From the NCBI RefSeq assembly GCF_041435015.1, contig NZ_CP107989.1:5270001-5334000 (forward strand): DNA of 64,000 nucleotides, written 5' to 3'. The DNA comes from Streptomyces canus (GTDB lineage: Bacteria > Actinomycetota > Actinomycetes > Streptomycetales > Streptomycetaceae). The first letter of the stretch is position 1, and the number at the start of each line of letters is the position of its first letter. The notes below the pieces were generated by a model that was given only the letters and a program-made list of their open reading frames with translations, was not told where the DNA came from and did not search any database. The position numbers and the translations under genes were made by a program. Positions 23,382-31,573 of this stretch are shown here, piece by piece.

Positions 23382-24731
23382 ATGGCTGACTGGACGGTGT
23401 GGCTGGAGGCCACGGGGACCGCGGCAGGTGTCGGCGGTGTCGCAGGCGGTGTCGGCTACGCGAAGGTCCGCGTGCCGCGCGTGTACTGGTCGATGGTCGG
23501 ACTGCCCGCCACCTGGGGCCGGTTCTCCTTCTCCTACCGCTCGACGATGGACGTGTGCGGTCTGACGGTGCAGCCGTCCGGCCTGCGGGCGTTCATGGCC
23601 CGCAACGTGGCCCGCCGTGAGGTGCAGCCGATCGCGCCGAAGATCCGCCGGGTGCGTCCCACCTCGACGGGGCTGCGGGTGACGCTGCGGCTTCCGGCCG
23701 GTCTGGAGCCCGCCGACGTGATCGCCTCGACGGAGCGTCTTCGGCACGCCTGGGGTGTCCACGCGATACGGATCGTGGCGACCAAGCCGGGCTTCGTCGA
23801 ACTGCGGATGACCGGCTATGACGTGCTGCGCCGGGTGCGGATGCCGCGCAAGGCACAGCCTCATGACATGGTCGTGCCGGTGGCCCTGCGGGATGACGGG
23901 ACCGTGTTCGAGCGGGACTATCGCAAGGTGCCGATGGCGCTCACGCTCGGCGCCAACTTCTCCGGCAAGTCGATGTATCAGCGCAACCTGATCAACGGGC
24001 TTGCTCAACTGCCGGTCGCGCTGGTGGGAATGGACTGCAAGCGCGGAGTGGAACAGTCCCCGTTCGCGCCCCGCCTCTCCGCGCTGGCGACCAACCCCGA
24101 TGATGCCGCCTCGCTGGCCGATGTGCTGGTGGCGGAGATGGAAGCCCGCTTCGACCTGCTGAACCTGCACGGTGTCTCGGACATCTGGGAACTGCCGGAG
24201 GACTCGCGGCCGGCGCCGATCGTGGTGCTGGTCGACGAGATCGCCGAACTCTTCCTGATCTCCCGCCGGGAGGACGAGGACCGCCGTACGCGGATCGTCA
24301 CGGCGTTGATCCGCCTCGCGCAGATGGCCCGCGCGGTCGGCATCCACCTGGAGATCTGCGGGCAGCGCTTCGGCTCCGACCTGGGCAAGGGCGCCACCAT
24401 GCTCCGTGCCCAGCTCACCAGCCGGGTCGTGCACCGGGTCAACGACAAGGAAACCGCCGAGATGGGGCTCAAGGACGTGGCCCCGAGCGCCGTGCCGACC
24501 GCGTGCATGATTCCCGCCAACCGGCCCGGTACGGCCGTGGCCACCGATGCGGGCGGCGGCTGGTGCAAGATCCGTACCCCTGAGATCTCCCGCGAGAAGG
24601 TCGCCGCGACCTGCCTCGACTTCGCGCACTTGGTGCCGGACCTGCCGTTCCTCGACGCCTTCCGGCCGCACGTGCCCGTGTCGGCCGCCGGTACTCCCTC
24701 GCTGGTCAAGCCCGCTCCGGCCGCCGACTAG
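23382..24731 (+). CDS. TraSA-like FtsK/SpoIIIE DNA translocase of element 2
   Basis: A 449-residue conjugation motor. Walker A is GANFSGKS at 190-197 and Walker B IVVLVDEIAE with D285 and E286. RAVGIHLEICGQRF around 320-333 and TSRVVHRVNDKETAEMGL are FtsK-family blocks. Residues 12-27 form a weak hydrophobic stretch. It is shorter than the element 1 translocase and lacks its C-terminal winged helix, so the two probably recognise DNA differently. It follows the SCO3933-type gene by 2 bases. Confidence 0.92.
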   Translation: MADWTVWLEATGTAAGVGGVAGGVGYAKVRVPRVYWSMVGLPATWGRFSFSYRSTMDVCGLTVQPSGLRAFMARNVARREVQPIAPKIRRVRPTSTGLRVTLRLPAGLEPADVIASTERLRHAWGVHAIRIVATKPGFVELRMTGYDVLRRVRMPRKAQPHDMVVPVALRDDGTVFERDYRKVPMALTLGANFSGKSMYQRNLINGLAQLPVALVGMDCKRGVEQSPFAPRLSALATNPDDAASLADVLVAEMEARFDLLNLHGVSDIWELPEDSRPAPIVVLVDEIAELFLISRREDEDRRTRIVTALIRLAQMARAVGIHLEICGQRFGSDLGKGATMLRAQLTSRVVHRVNDKETAEMGLKDVAPSAVPTACMIPANRPGTAVATDAGGGWCKIRTPEISREKVAATCLDFAHLVPDLPFLDAFRPHVPVSAAGTPSLVKPAPAAD

Positions 24732-24808
24732 CACCCGTTCCATTCCGGCCGGCGCGACCGCCTCGCGCCACGTCCCTACCCGAGTCATGCCGAAAACAGG
24801 AGGAGATC

Positions 24809-25030
24809 ATGCCCGGCAAGCCCTGGTTCGAGTTCACACCGATGGAGCGAGACGACGCCAATCGGCTCGGCTTCCTCTTCGAGACCTTGCAGAACGACCT
24901 GCACCTTGGCCTGCCCGTGGACCACTTCGTCACGGTCATGAGTGAGGCCCTGGACTCCGAGTTCGCCGCTCGCGCCGACGGGGACTACCCGCCTATCGGT
25001 CACGGCTACCCCCGTCTCGACGACTACTGA
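24809..25030 (+). CDS. Uncharacterised small AICE protein
   Basis: A 73-residue acidic protein (MERDDANRLGFLFETLQNDL ... YPPIGHGYPRLDDY) with AGGAG before the ATG. It sits between the translocase and small zinc-protein genes in the transfer operon. The family is not recognised. Confidence 0.7.
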   Translation: MPGKPWFEFTPMERDDANRLGFLFETLQNDLHLGLPVDHFVTVMSEALDSEFAARADGDYPPIGHGYPRLDDY

Positions 25031-25035
25031 CCGCC

Positions 25036-25209
25036 ATGGCCGCGCCCAAGACCACCGTGCCCGCGCCGGCCGAACCGGCGAAGTGCCCGACCTGCAAGGG
25101 CTCCGGTGAGGTCTCCCGCACCGTCCACGTCGGCCGCAAGCGCCGCCCCGTCGGCCAGCAAACCGGCCTCTGCCTGGCCTGCCTGGGCTCCGGCGAAGCC
25201 ACCGACTGA
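25036..25209 (+). CDS. DnaJ-type zinc-finger small protein
   Basis: A 57-residue protein with two CxxC motifs of the DnaJ zinc-finger style, KCPTCKGSGE and LCLACLGSGE, spaced to bind one zinc. It begins 5 bases after the previous stop. Similar tiny zinc proteins are common in Streptomyces AICE transfer operons; the function is unknown. Confidence 0.7.
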   Translation: MAAPKTTVPAPAEPAKCPTCKGSGEVSRTVHVGRKRRPVGQQTGLCLACLGSGEATD

Positions 25210-25280
25210 ACCCCGCCGGGGCCGGGCGGCCGGACACGATCCCCGCCCGCTCCTGGCCCAATCCCAGGAAGGAACCTGTC

Positions 25281-25553
25281 ATGTCTGAGCCGCTGACCGC
25301 CCTGGACGACCTTGCTTCGGACGACTTCCTTCGTCAGCTCGCCGCTCTGCGAGCGCAGCGCGACCAGATCGACCAGCACATCCGCGCCCAACTGGCCTAC
25401 GCCCGGGAGTTCACCGCCCCTCGGCCCTACACGCTGGCCTCCCTGGCGGAGGCGGCCGGGCTGTCGATCTCCGGAGTACGCACCGCCTACACCGCGGCCG
25501 ACTGCGACGCCGTGGCCCACGCCTTGGGGCGAGCCCCCCGGAGCCGGTCATGA
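25281..25553 (+). CDS. Small helical protein with HTH-like C-terminus
   Basis: A 90-residue protein: helical N-terminal part (LRQLAALRAQRDQIDQHIRA), then YTLASLAEAAGLSISGVRTA, which reads as a helix-turn-helix. AGGAAGG precedes the ATG. It may be a DNA-binding accessory factor. It overlaps the DUF2637 gene by 4 bases. Confidence 0.72.
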   Translation: MSEPLTALDDLASDDFLRQLAALRAQRDQIDQHIRAQLAYAREFTAPRPYTLASLAEAAGLSISGVRTAYTAADCDAVAHALGRAPRSRS

Positions 25554-26209
25554 AGGGGCTCCGCGTCGACGCCGTACTCGTCCAGGCCGTCATCGCCGGC
25601 GCTCTGTCCTTCGCCCACCTGCACGACCTGGCCGAAGCCGCCGGGCAATCCGGCTGGAAGGCCTGGGCCTACCCGATCAGCGTTGATCTGCTGCTGGTCG
25701 CCGCGTGGCGTCGGCTGCGTACGGCACGCCGGGACCGCTCCGCCTGGACCTGGTTCGTGATCGCCCTGTTCGCCTCGCTCGGCGCGAACATCGCCACTGC
25801 CGGACTCCTCGACCTCAAAGACGTGCCCGCCTGGCTGTGCATCCTCGTCGCAGGCTGGCCCGCCCTCGCCTTCCTCGGCGGCACCCTCCTCGTACACGCC
25901 CCGAACCAACCGGCCGAACCGGCTGCTTCTGCACAGGCTGTGGATGAACCTGTCGCGCTGGACGTTGACATGGACCGCGTCGACGAGCCCGCCCCGCCCC
26001 CGGTGCCGGAACTGGCACCCGCGACCCCCAAGACGCCCCCGGCCCAGACGCCGGCGGTTCCGGTCGCGCTGCTGGATCACGCCCGCAAGATCGCCGACGC
26101 GCACCGCGCTTCCACCGGATCGCCGATGCCCGCCGACGCTCTGTCCGCCCGCCTGCAACTGCCCGCCCCGATGGCAGATGCGATCGCCACACAACTCCAA
26201 CTCACCTGA
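25550..26209 (+). CDS. DUF2637 membrane protein of element 2
   Basis: 219 residues. About four hydrophobic helices lie in the first 115 residues (AVIAGALSFAHLHDLAEAAG, ISVDLLLVAAWRRL, WFVIALFASLGANIATAGLL, AWLCILVAGWPALAFLGGTL), followed by a Pro-rich linker and a helical end that may form an HTH. It is the counterpart of the DUF2637 protein of element 1 but lacks its charged coiled coil. Probably a membrane component of the transfer apparatus or maintenance system. Confidence 0.8.
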   Translation: MKGLRVDAVLVQAVIAGALSFAHLHDLAEAAGQSGWKAWAYPISVDLLLVAAWRRLRTARRDRSAWTWFVIALFASLGANIATAGLLDLKDVPAWLCILVAGWPALAFLGGTLLVHAPNQPAEPAASAQAVDEPVALDVDMDRVDEPAPPPVPELAPATPKTPPAQTPAVPVALLDHARKIADAHRASTGSPMPADALSARLQLPAPMADAIATQLQLT

Positions 26210-26228
26210 AACGAAAGGAAGTCCACCC

Positions 26229-26417
26229 GTGTCCGCCTACCGCCGCTTCCGCGACCGGCGCCGTATCGGCCCCGTTGAGGTCGCCACCTACTACGACGGC
26301 CGTGGCCGCGACAAGCACACCGCCGCCTGCACCGCCCCCGGCTGCGGCTTCTCCGCCGACTACACCGACCGCTCCGCCGCCGAACTCGCCGCCAACACCC
26401 ACCGCTGCAAGGCCTAG
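26229..26417 (+). CDS. Mobile-element transfer protein (SpdA-like)
   Basis: A 62-residue protein starting at GTG, with AAAGGAAG upstream. The pattern RRIGPVEVATYYDGRGRDKH, then TAACTAPGCGFSADYTDRS, is that of the small transfer protein annotated in many Streptomyces AICEs. The Cys residues may bind metal. It opens the spd gene group. Confidence 0.82.
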   Translation: MSAYRRFRDRRRIGPVEVATYYDGRGRDKHTAACTAPGCGFSADYTDRSAAELAANTHRCKA

Positions 26418-26433
26418 AAGGGAAATCCCCGTC

Positions 26434-26589
26434 ATGGACGTTCCGCTCTGGCTCGCTGTGATCGTCGTCGGCTACCTCGGCATCAAGCTCACCCGCCCGC
26501 CCATCTGGCTGGTCGTGCTGCTCCTGCTGGGCGGCTACCTCGTCGCCGGAAGCTTCCTCGGCCCCACCGTCGACTCCCTCGTCAAGTAA
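26434..26589 (+). CDS. Short Spd-type membrane protein
   Basis: A 51-residue protein that is almost entirely hydrophobic (two helices, residues 5-20 and 24-42). AAGGGAAA precedes the ATG. It lies between the transfer protein and SpdB genes, consistent with a spread-complex subunit. Confidence 0.7.
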   Translation: MDVPLWLAVIVVGYLGIKLTRPPIWLVVLLLLGGYLVAGSFLGPTVDSLVK

Positions 26590-26614
26590 CCCCGGCCCAG
26601 AAGGGACAACATCC

Positions 26615-26926
26615 GTGTTCACCCCGAAGTACCCGCCCCAGGACACCGCCCCGCCGGCCACTCTGCAGGTTCCGGCCTCCGACCTCCCGGCCCCCGCCGC
26701 CCCGGCCCCGGCGCCCATCGTGGCCGCGCCTGTCTCCAACCGGCCCACCGTCCAGCTCACCCCGGGCAGCGCGCTCGCCCTCGCCGCTGGCGGTGGCGCC
26801 GTGGTCCTCGTCGTCGGCGCCGTGCTGGTCTCCCTGCTCCTCGCGGTCGCGATCACCGGCATGTCCGTCGCCGTGGTCGCGGTCGTCCTCCGCTCGCTGC
26901 TCAAGGACCTCGACAAGCACCGCTAA
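26615..26926 (+). CDS. SpdB-like spread protein
   Basis: 103 residues: a Pro/Ala-rich N-terminus, then two strongly hydrophobic helices (about 51-74 and 76-95), ending in RSLLKDLDKHR. It starts at GTG after AGAAGGGA. This is the typical SpdB form; Spd proteins are needed for intramycelial plasmid spread in Streptomyces. Confidence 0.78.
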   Translation: MFTPKYPPQDTAPPATLQVPASDLPAPAAPAPAPIVAAPVSNRPTVQLTPGSALALAAGGGAVVLVVGAVLVSLLLAVAITGMSVAVVAVVLRSLLKDLDKHR

Positions 26927-27018
26927 CGGCCCCCGGGACGGCTCTCTCGCCAAAGAACCGCCGTCCCGGACGCCTGCACCTCTTCCAGATCCAACGGACC
27001 CGAAAGGGAAGCCTCATC

Positions 27019-27201
27019 ATGCCCCAGCACGCCCCGAACACGCCCGTCTGCCGCGATTGCGACGGCTTCCCCGTCGTCGCCATCACCACCGGAACCCGCG
27101 AGGCTGACGGCACCCGCGCCACCCTCCCCGTCACCTGCCAGACGTGCAAGGGCACTGGCCACGCGACCTCCACGGTTGCCCTCGTCCGGGTCGGGAGGTG
27201 A
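27019..27201 (+). CDS. Small zinc-finger protein
   Basis: 60 residues with VCRDCDG near the N-terminus and TCQTCKGTGH near the C-terminus, forming a likely CxxC-CxxC zinc site. It resembles the protein at 25036, so the element carries two such proteins. The function is unknown. Confidence 0.72.
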   Translation: MPQHAPNTPVCRDCDGFPVVAITTGTREADGTRATLPVTCQTCKGTGHATSTVALVRVGR

Positions 27202-27206
27202 CGGGC

Positions 27207-27422
27207 ATGTTCCGCAAGCTCCCCGCCGACCTCACGCCGACCGAGGAAAGCCCCGGCCTGCGCGTCAAGGGCGCCACCAAGTACACGCGATCGCAGGGCG
27301 ACTACGTCTGCGGTGGCTGTGGCGCTGAGGACCACGCCAACGGCAACGACGACGTCAAGGGCCTGGTCGACGACTACACCAACAACCACGGCCCCGCCCA
27401 CCGGAACGGGGGCCGTCAGTGA
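27207..27422 (+). CDS. Uncharacterised small Cys-containing protein
   Basis: 71 residues with a YVCGGCGAEDHANGNDDV motif and a C-terminal HGPAHRNGG, possibly binding zinc. ATG 27207 has GGGAGG at good spacing; GTG 27198 overlapping the previous stop is possible. It overlaps the methylase gene by 4 bases. Confidence 0.68.
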   Translation: MFRKLPADLTPTEESPGLRVKGATKYTRSQGDYVCGGCGAEDHANGNDDVKGLVDDYTNNHGPAHRNGGRQ

Positions 27423-28114
27423 GCATCACGCCTCGGGTCCTGGACTTGTTCTCCTGCGCCGGCGGGGCCGCCATGGGCTACCACCTGGCCGGGTTCGACG
27501 TCGACGGCTGCGACATCGCCGACCGCCCCCGCTACCCCTTCACCTACCACCAGGGTGACGCCCTCGAATACCTCACCCACCTGATCACCACGGGTGAGAT
27601 CAAGCGGTACACCCTCGCGCACGCCTCCCCGCCCTGCCAGGCCGGCTGTGCCCTCACCGTGGGCACCAACCAGTCGCAGGGCTGGGGCGGCGCGCACGAA
27701 GACCTCGTGGCCCCCACACGCGCACTGCTCGACGCCTCCGGACTGCCGTACGTGATCGAACAGCCCAACGGCCGTGCCGAGATCCGCAAAGACCTCACCC
27801 TGTGCGGCGAAATGTTCGGCCTCGGCGTGCTGCGCCACCGCAACTTCGAGCTGGGCCGTTTCGGCGTCATGCAGCCGGCCCACCGCCGCCATCGCGGCTA
27901 CGTGCGCGGCTGGCGCCACGGCGTCTACCGCGACGGCCCCTATGTGGCCGCGTACGGGGAGGGCGGCGGCAAGGCCACCATTCCCGAGATGCAACAGGCC
28001 ATGGGCATCACCTGGACCGATGTTCCGGAGGAACTGACCGAGGCGATCCCGCCCGCCTACACCCAGTGGATCGGCCGTGCCTTCCTGACCGCTCGCCAGG
28101 AGGTGTTCGCGTGA
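27419..28114 (+). CDS. Orphan C5-cytosine-methyltransferase-like protein
   Basis: 231 residues. Motif I is DLFSCAGGAAMGY at 9-21 and the catalytic motif IV is SPPCQ at 70-74. Motif VI is changed to VIEQPNG where ENV is usual, and a CGEMFGL..LRHRNFEL block corresponds to motif VIII. It is shorter than usual, with little room for a target-recognition domain. There is no restriction enzyme next to it. In AICEs such orphan methylases are thought to protect transferred DNA. It overlaps the RepSA gene by 4 bases (GTGA). Confidence 0.8.
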   Translation: MSITPRVLDLFSCAGGAAMGYHLAGFDVDGCDIADRPRYPFTYHQGDALEYLTHLITTGEIKRYTLAHASPPCQAGCALTVGTNQSQGWGGAHEDLVAPTRALLDASGLPYVIEQPNGRAEIRKDLTLCGEMFGLGVLRHRNFELGRFGVMQPAHRRHRGYVRGWRHGVYRDGPYVAAYGEGGGKATIPEMQQAMGITWTDVPEELTEAIPPAYTQWIGRAFLTARQEVFA

Positions 28115-29526
28115 CCGACACCGCCACCATGGCGGGCCTGGACCCGGCCACCCTCGCCGACGTGCTGAGGCTGGCCGGGTCAGATGGCTTCGACCGCATC
28201 CAAGACCAGATCCGCCGTACCGGCGGCTGCTCCGACCCGATCCACCTGCAAGGCTCGACGGTCACCCGCGACGCCGCTTCCGGACGGGTCCTGCACAACT
28301 ACTCAACCGACACCGAACCGGGTGGACGTCTCCGCATCGCGTGCGGCAACCGGCGGGCCTCCCGCTGCCCCTCGTGCGCCTGGACCTACGCCGGCGACAC
28401 CTACCACTTGATCCGCGCTGGCCTCGTCGGAGACTCCGCCAAGGGCACCCCGCACACGATCCGCGACCACCCCCGCGTCTTCGCCACCCTCACCGCGCCC
28501 TCGTTCGGGCCCGTGCACAATCGCCCCGGCACCCGTGCCTGCCGCTGCGGTGCACGGCACTCCGAGGATGCTGCGGAGCTCGGCACGCCCCTGGACCCGG
28601 CGTCGTACGACTACGCGGGCGCGGTGCTGTGGAACAACCACGCCTCCGAGCTGTGGCGCTACTTCACGATCTACCTTCGCCGCGAGATCGCCAAGCGGGC
28701 CGGGCTCACGCAGAAGGCCGCTCGGGAACAGTCCCGGGTCTCGTTCGGCAAGGTCGCCGAATACCAGAAGCGCGGAGCCGTGCACTTCCATGCGGTGATC
28801 CGCTTCGACGGACCGGACGGACCCGATGATCCGCCCCCGGCCTGGGCCACCCTCGGCCTACTCACCGGCGCCATCGGTGCTGCCGCCGCCCGCGTCACGG
28901 TCGACGTGCCCCCGGCCTCGTATCAGCCGGACCCCGACCAGCCGGCCCGCGTCGAACCGGCCCGCACGCTGCACTGGGGCACCCAACTCGACGTGCAGCC
29001 GATCGGCGCCTTCGGCCACGGCGAGGAGATCACCGAAGCGGCCGTGGCCTCCTACGTCGCCAAGTACGCCACCAAAGCGGCTGAAACCACCGGCACAGTT
29101 GATCGCCGGATCGGCAACAAAGAAGCCCTGGTCCTGCTCGACGTGCCCGATCACCCCGCTCGGCTGATCGCGGCATGCCTCGACCTGCACGCGCTGTACC
29201 CGGACCGCAAGCTCCGCGACTGGGCTCACATGCTCGGCTTCCGCGGCCACTTCTCCACAAAATCCCGCCGCTACTCCACCACCCTCGGCGCCCTCCGCCA
29301 GACCCGCGCCGACTACCGCGCCGCCCAACAACGCGAAGCCCTCGGTCTGCCTGACCCCGACGACAGCCCAGAGGCAACCACGCTCACGCTCGCTCACTGG
29401 TCCTACGCCGGCCACGGTCACACCCCCGGCGAATCCTGGCTCGCCGCCAACATCCGCCGCGACATCCAACACAACCGCGAGATCGCACGCGAAGAACTGC
29501 TCAATGACGACCTTGGGGAGGCGTGA
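28111..29526 (+). CDS. repSA: RepSA-like replication initiator
   Basis: A 471-residue rolling-circle-type initiator. FATLTAPSFGPVH at 124-136 is the first conserved motif, VHFHAVIR with H225 and H227 the HUH metal motif, and YVAKYATKAAE with Y315 and Y319 the catalytic tyrosine region. A Cys-rich segment (RCPSCAW and CRCGARH) lies before them. In pSAM2 RepSA makes the excised circle competent for transfer. It starts at GTG overlapping the methylase stop, and its stop overlaps the region before xis. Confidence 0.92.
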   Translation: MTDTATMAGLDPATLADVLRLAGSDGFDRIQDQIRRTGGCSDPIHLQGSTVTRDAASGRVLHNYSTDTEPGGRLRIACGNRRASRCPSCAWTYAGDTYHLIRAGLVGDSAKGTPHTIRDHPRVFATLTAPSFGPVHNRPGTRACRCGARHSEDAAELGTPLDPASYDYAGAVLWNNHASELWRYFTIYLRREIAKRAGLTQKAAREQSRVSFGKVAEYQKRGAVHFHAVIRFDGPDGPDDPPPAWATLGLLTGAIGAAAARVTVDVPPASYQPDPDQPARVEPARTLHWGTQLDVQPIGAFGHGEEITEAAVASYVAKYATKAAETTGTVDRRIGNKEALVLLDVPDHPARLIAACLDLHALYPDRKLRDWAHMLGFRGHFSTKSRRYSTTLGALRQTRADYRAAQQREALGLPDPDDSPEATTLTLAHWSYAGHGHTPGESWLAANIRRDIQHNREIAREELLNDDLGEA

Positions 29527-29528
29527 GC

Positions 29529-29753
29529 ATGGCTGATCGTCTGCTGACGGTGGCGGAGGTCGCCGTACGGATCGGGACCTGGGAGGAGAGCGGGGAGCGT
29601 TTCCCGCGTCGCCTGATCGAAGAGCGCCGGATCGCCTTCGTCAAGGTCGGCCGGTACGTCCGGATCAAGGAGAGCGTCGTAGAGGCGTTCATCGAGGCCA
29701 ATACCGTGCAGCCGGTGATCCTTCGGCCCACAGCTCTCAGGAGGGCCGCCTAA
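29529..29753 (+). CDS. xis: Excisionase of element 2
   Basis: A 74-residue MerR/HTH_17-type protein: LLTVAEVAVRIGT, then FPRRLIEERRIAFVKVGRYVR. The ATG at 29529 has GGGGAGG seven bases upstream; a GTG six bases earlier is less well spaced. The stop overlaps the integrase start (TAATG), the usual coupled xis-int arrangement. Confidence 0.88.
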   Translation: MADRLLTVAEVAVRIGTWEESGERFPRRLIEERRIAFVKVGRYVRIKESVVEAFIEANTVQPVILRPTALRRAA

Positions 29754-30931
29754 TGGCTGGGAAGCGCAAGTCTCGCCGTGGCTTCGGCCGGATTCGGAAG
29801 CTGCCTTCAGGGAGGTATCAGGCTCGGTACCCGGGGCCTGATGGGGTGCTGCGGCCTGCCGATCGCACGTTCGCCACGACTACGGACGCTGATCGTTGGC
29901 TCGCCAAGAAGCGCATCGAGATCGAAGATGGTCGCTGGATCGACCCAACAGAAGGTCAGACGACGGTCCGGGAATGGGCGGCTCGCTGGCTGGCCGCAGT
30001 GTCCCCACAGCTCAAGCACAAGACACAAGCTACGTACCGATCGCTGATCAACTCGCAGATCAACCCCGTGCTTGGGGATCGTGAGCTGTCGAGCCTGCGG
30101 CCGATCACTGTGACTGAGTGGGTCGCCCAGATGCGCACGAAGGGACTCAGCCCGTCGCGCATTCGGCAGGCGTACCGGGTGCTGTCACAGGTCATGGCCT
30201 CGGCGGTCGACAACGACTTGATCGTGCAGACGCCTTGTCGAGGTGTTCGCCTCCCTCGGATGTCGCAGACCGAGCCGCACATTCTGACTCCGCTCGAAGC
30301 CTCGCGTCTTGTGCGGAAGGCTGAGAAGCCCCATGACCTGTTGATCGCACTCCTGGCCTTCGCTGGTCTGCGGGTTGGGGAGGGGTTCGCGCTACGTCGC
30401 AACGATGTGGACGTGTTGGGCGGGACGGTGTTGGTCGACGAGAACCTTGCCGAGGCGAACGGCGCTCTGGTCTTCGACACTCCGAAGTCTCACCAGAAGC
30501 GGCTCCTGCGCGTGGCGCCCACCCTCGCGAGGCGGCTCGGGAAGCACCTGGAGACCTTGCCGGACGATGGCGATGCGCTCCTGTTCACCACGCCCGCGGG
30601 CAAGCCACTGCGCTACAACCAGTGGCGCAAGGCCTACTTCAACCCCGCCGTGTTGGCGGCCGGCCTCACCGACGTGACCCCGCACGACCTTCGGGCCTCG
30701 CACGGGACCTGGGTCGCCGACAAGTACGGTGTTATGACCGCCGCTCATCGCCTCGGGCACTCGAACGCGAGCGTGACCACTCGGCACTACGCCCGCCCGG
30801 TCGCCGGCCGCGATGACCAGGTGGCCGAAGCCTCGGACGTGTGGGTCAACGGGCACGATCACGACCGTGGGGCACGTAGCGGGCACGACGACGATGACGA
30901 CGGCTTGGCGGGGGCACTCGTACCCGTCTGA
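29753..30931 (+). CDS. int: Tyrosine recombinase integrase of element 2
   Basis: A 392-residue integrase with an N-terminal arm-binding domain, a SAM-like core-binding domain (about 70-165) and a full catalytic set: R207 (AGLRVGEGF), H311 and R314 (HDLRASHGTW), H336 (LGHSN) and Y346 (RHYARP). A His/Asp-rich tail (HDHDRG...DDDDDG) ends the protein. It lies 40 bases from attR. The sequence is clearly different from the element 1 integrase, which lacks two of these canonical residues. Confidence 0.95.
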   Translation: MAGKRKSRRGFGRIRKLPSGRYQARYPGPDGVLRPADRTFATTTDADRWLAKKRIEIEDGRWIDPTEGQTTVREWAARWLAAVSPQLKHKTQATYRSLINSQINPVLGDRELSSLRPITVTEWVAQMRTKGLSPSRIRQAYRVLSQVMASAVDNDLIVQTPCRGVRLPRMSQTEPHILTPLEASRLVRKAEKPHDLLIALLAFAGLRVGEGFALRRNDVDVLGGTVLVDENLAEANGALVFDTPKSHQKRLLRVAPTLARRLGKHLETLPDDGDALLFTTPAGKPLRYNQWRKAYFNPAVLAAGLTDVTPHDLRASHGTWVADKYGVMTAAHRLGHSNASVTTRHYARPVAGRDDQVAEASDVWVNGHDHDRGARSGHDDDDDGLAGALVPV

Positions 30932-30971
30932 CCTGCGGCGGAGACTTCACCGCCCTTGATCGGCGAAAGGT

Positions 30972-31027
30972 CTTGAAAACCGTCGTGGCAGCGATGTCAC
31001 CGTGGGTTCAAATCCCACACCCACCGC
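30972..31027. other. attR of element 2 with divergent variable arm
   Basis: A 56-base copy of the tRNA-Ser 3' half. It matches the 54-base core except in the variable arm, which reads GTGGCAGCGATGTCAC instead of GTGGCGCGAGTCAC. If strand exchange occurs in the anticodon region, this copy is the original host 3' half. Confidence 0.92.
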
Positions 31028-31051
31028 GGTAGTTCGTAGGTGCTGGTCAGG

Positions 31052-31080
31052 AAGGGTGTCCCTCGGTGAGGGGCACCCTT
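31052..31080. terminator. Hairpin downstream of the displaced tRNA 3' end
   Basis: A 13-bp stem with one G-T pair (31052-31064 with 31068-31080), ending in CCCTTTCCC. It is probably the original terminator of the host tRNA-Ser gene, now 27.6 kb from it. Confidence 0.6.
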
Positions 31081-31093
31081 TCCCTGTCGCGGT

Positions 31094-31534
31094 CTACAGC
31101 TCGTAGTCCCACGCCAGTTCCTCCCAGGCGATCTCCCGCAGCCCCTCCTGCGCGTCGCACCCCGACGGCACCCGTGCGTGGGGCTGGAACCAGATGATCG
31201 TGAGGTGGGAGCCGTAGAGGATGGGATCGCGGGAGGGTGTCAGGGCCGTGGAGCGGAAGACGCCGACGCAGGCCACCGCCGGCAGCATCTCGACCGGGCC
31301 GAAGGCGCCCGGGTAGTGGTCCGGGTACTCGTGCGGGGGCGGTACCAGGTGCACGGGGGCGGTCGGGTAGTCCTGTTCGGCCGATCTCAGCAGGCCTTTG
31401 ATCCTCAGCTCGTTGACCGGTCTGCACGGGTAGCCGTCCAGCATCCCGCCGTACGTCGACGTCAGGCGCAGCTCCCCGAGGTCGACCCTGCGGCCGGAGG
31501 TCAGGACGAGCCGGGACAGGGTCATGATCGGCAC
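31094..31534 (-). CDS. Conserved hypothetical protein
   Basis: A 146-residue soluble protein (TYGGMLDGYPCRPVNELRIK, then SHLTIIWFQPHARVPSGCDA, ending EELAWDYEL). It looks like one globular domain and recalls proteins seen across Streptomyces, but I cannot name it. The start could be the ATG at 31525. It lies just outside the element 2 junction. Confidence 0.75.
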   Translation of the reverse strand: MPIMTLSRLVLTSGRRVDLGELRLTSTYGGMLDGYPCRPVNELRIKGLLRSAEQDYPTAPVHLVPPPHEYPDHYPGAFGPVEMLPAVACVGVFRSTALTPSRDPILYGSHLTIIWFQPHARVPSGCDAQEGLREIAWEELAWDYEL

Positions 31535-31573
31535 TCTGTGGCGCTCCCATGGTGCTGGTGATGCTGTTCCGTT

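Larger units (their letters stand above)
20338..31027. mobile_element. Element 2: pSAM2-like AICE integrated at the same tRNA-Ser
   Basis: Bounded by tRNA-Ser 3' repeats at 20338 and 30972. Contents: GNAT, Pif-type Nudix, KorSA-type GntR, SCO3933-type protein, TraSA-like translocase, small zinc and membrane (Spd) proteins, DUF2637 protein, C5-methylase-like protein, RepSA, Xis and integrase, mostly reading rightwards. Gene order and families resemble pSAM2 and related Streptomyces AICEs. Its integrase sits at the right end, opposite to element 1. Confidence 0.92.
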
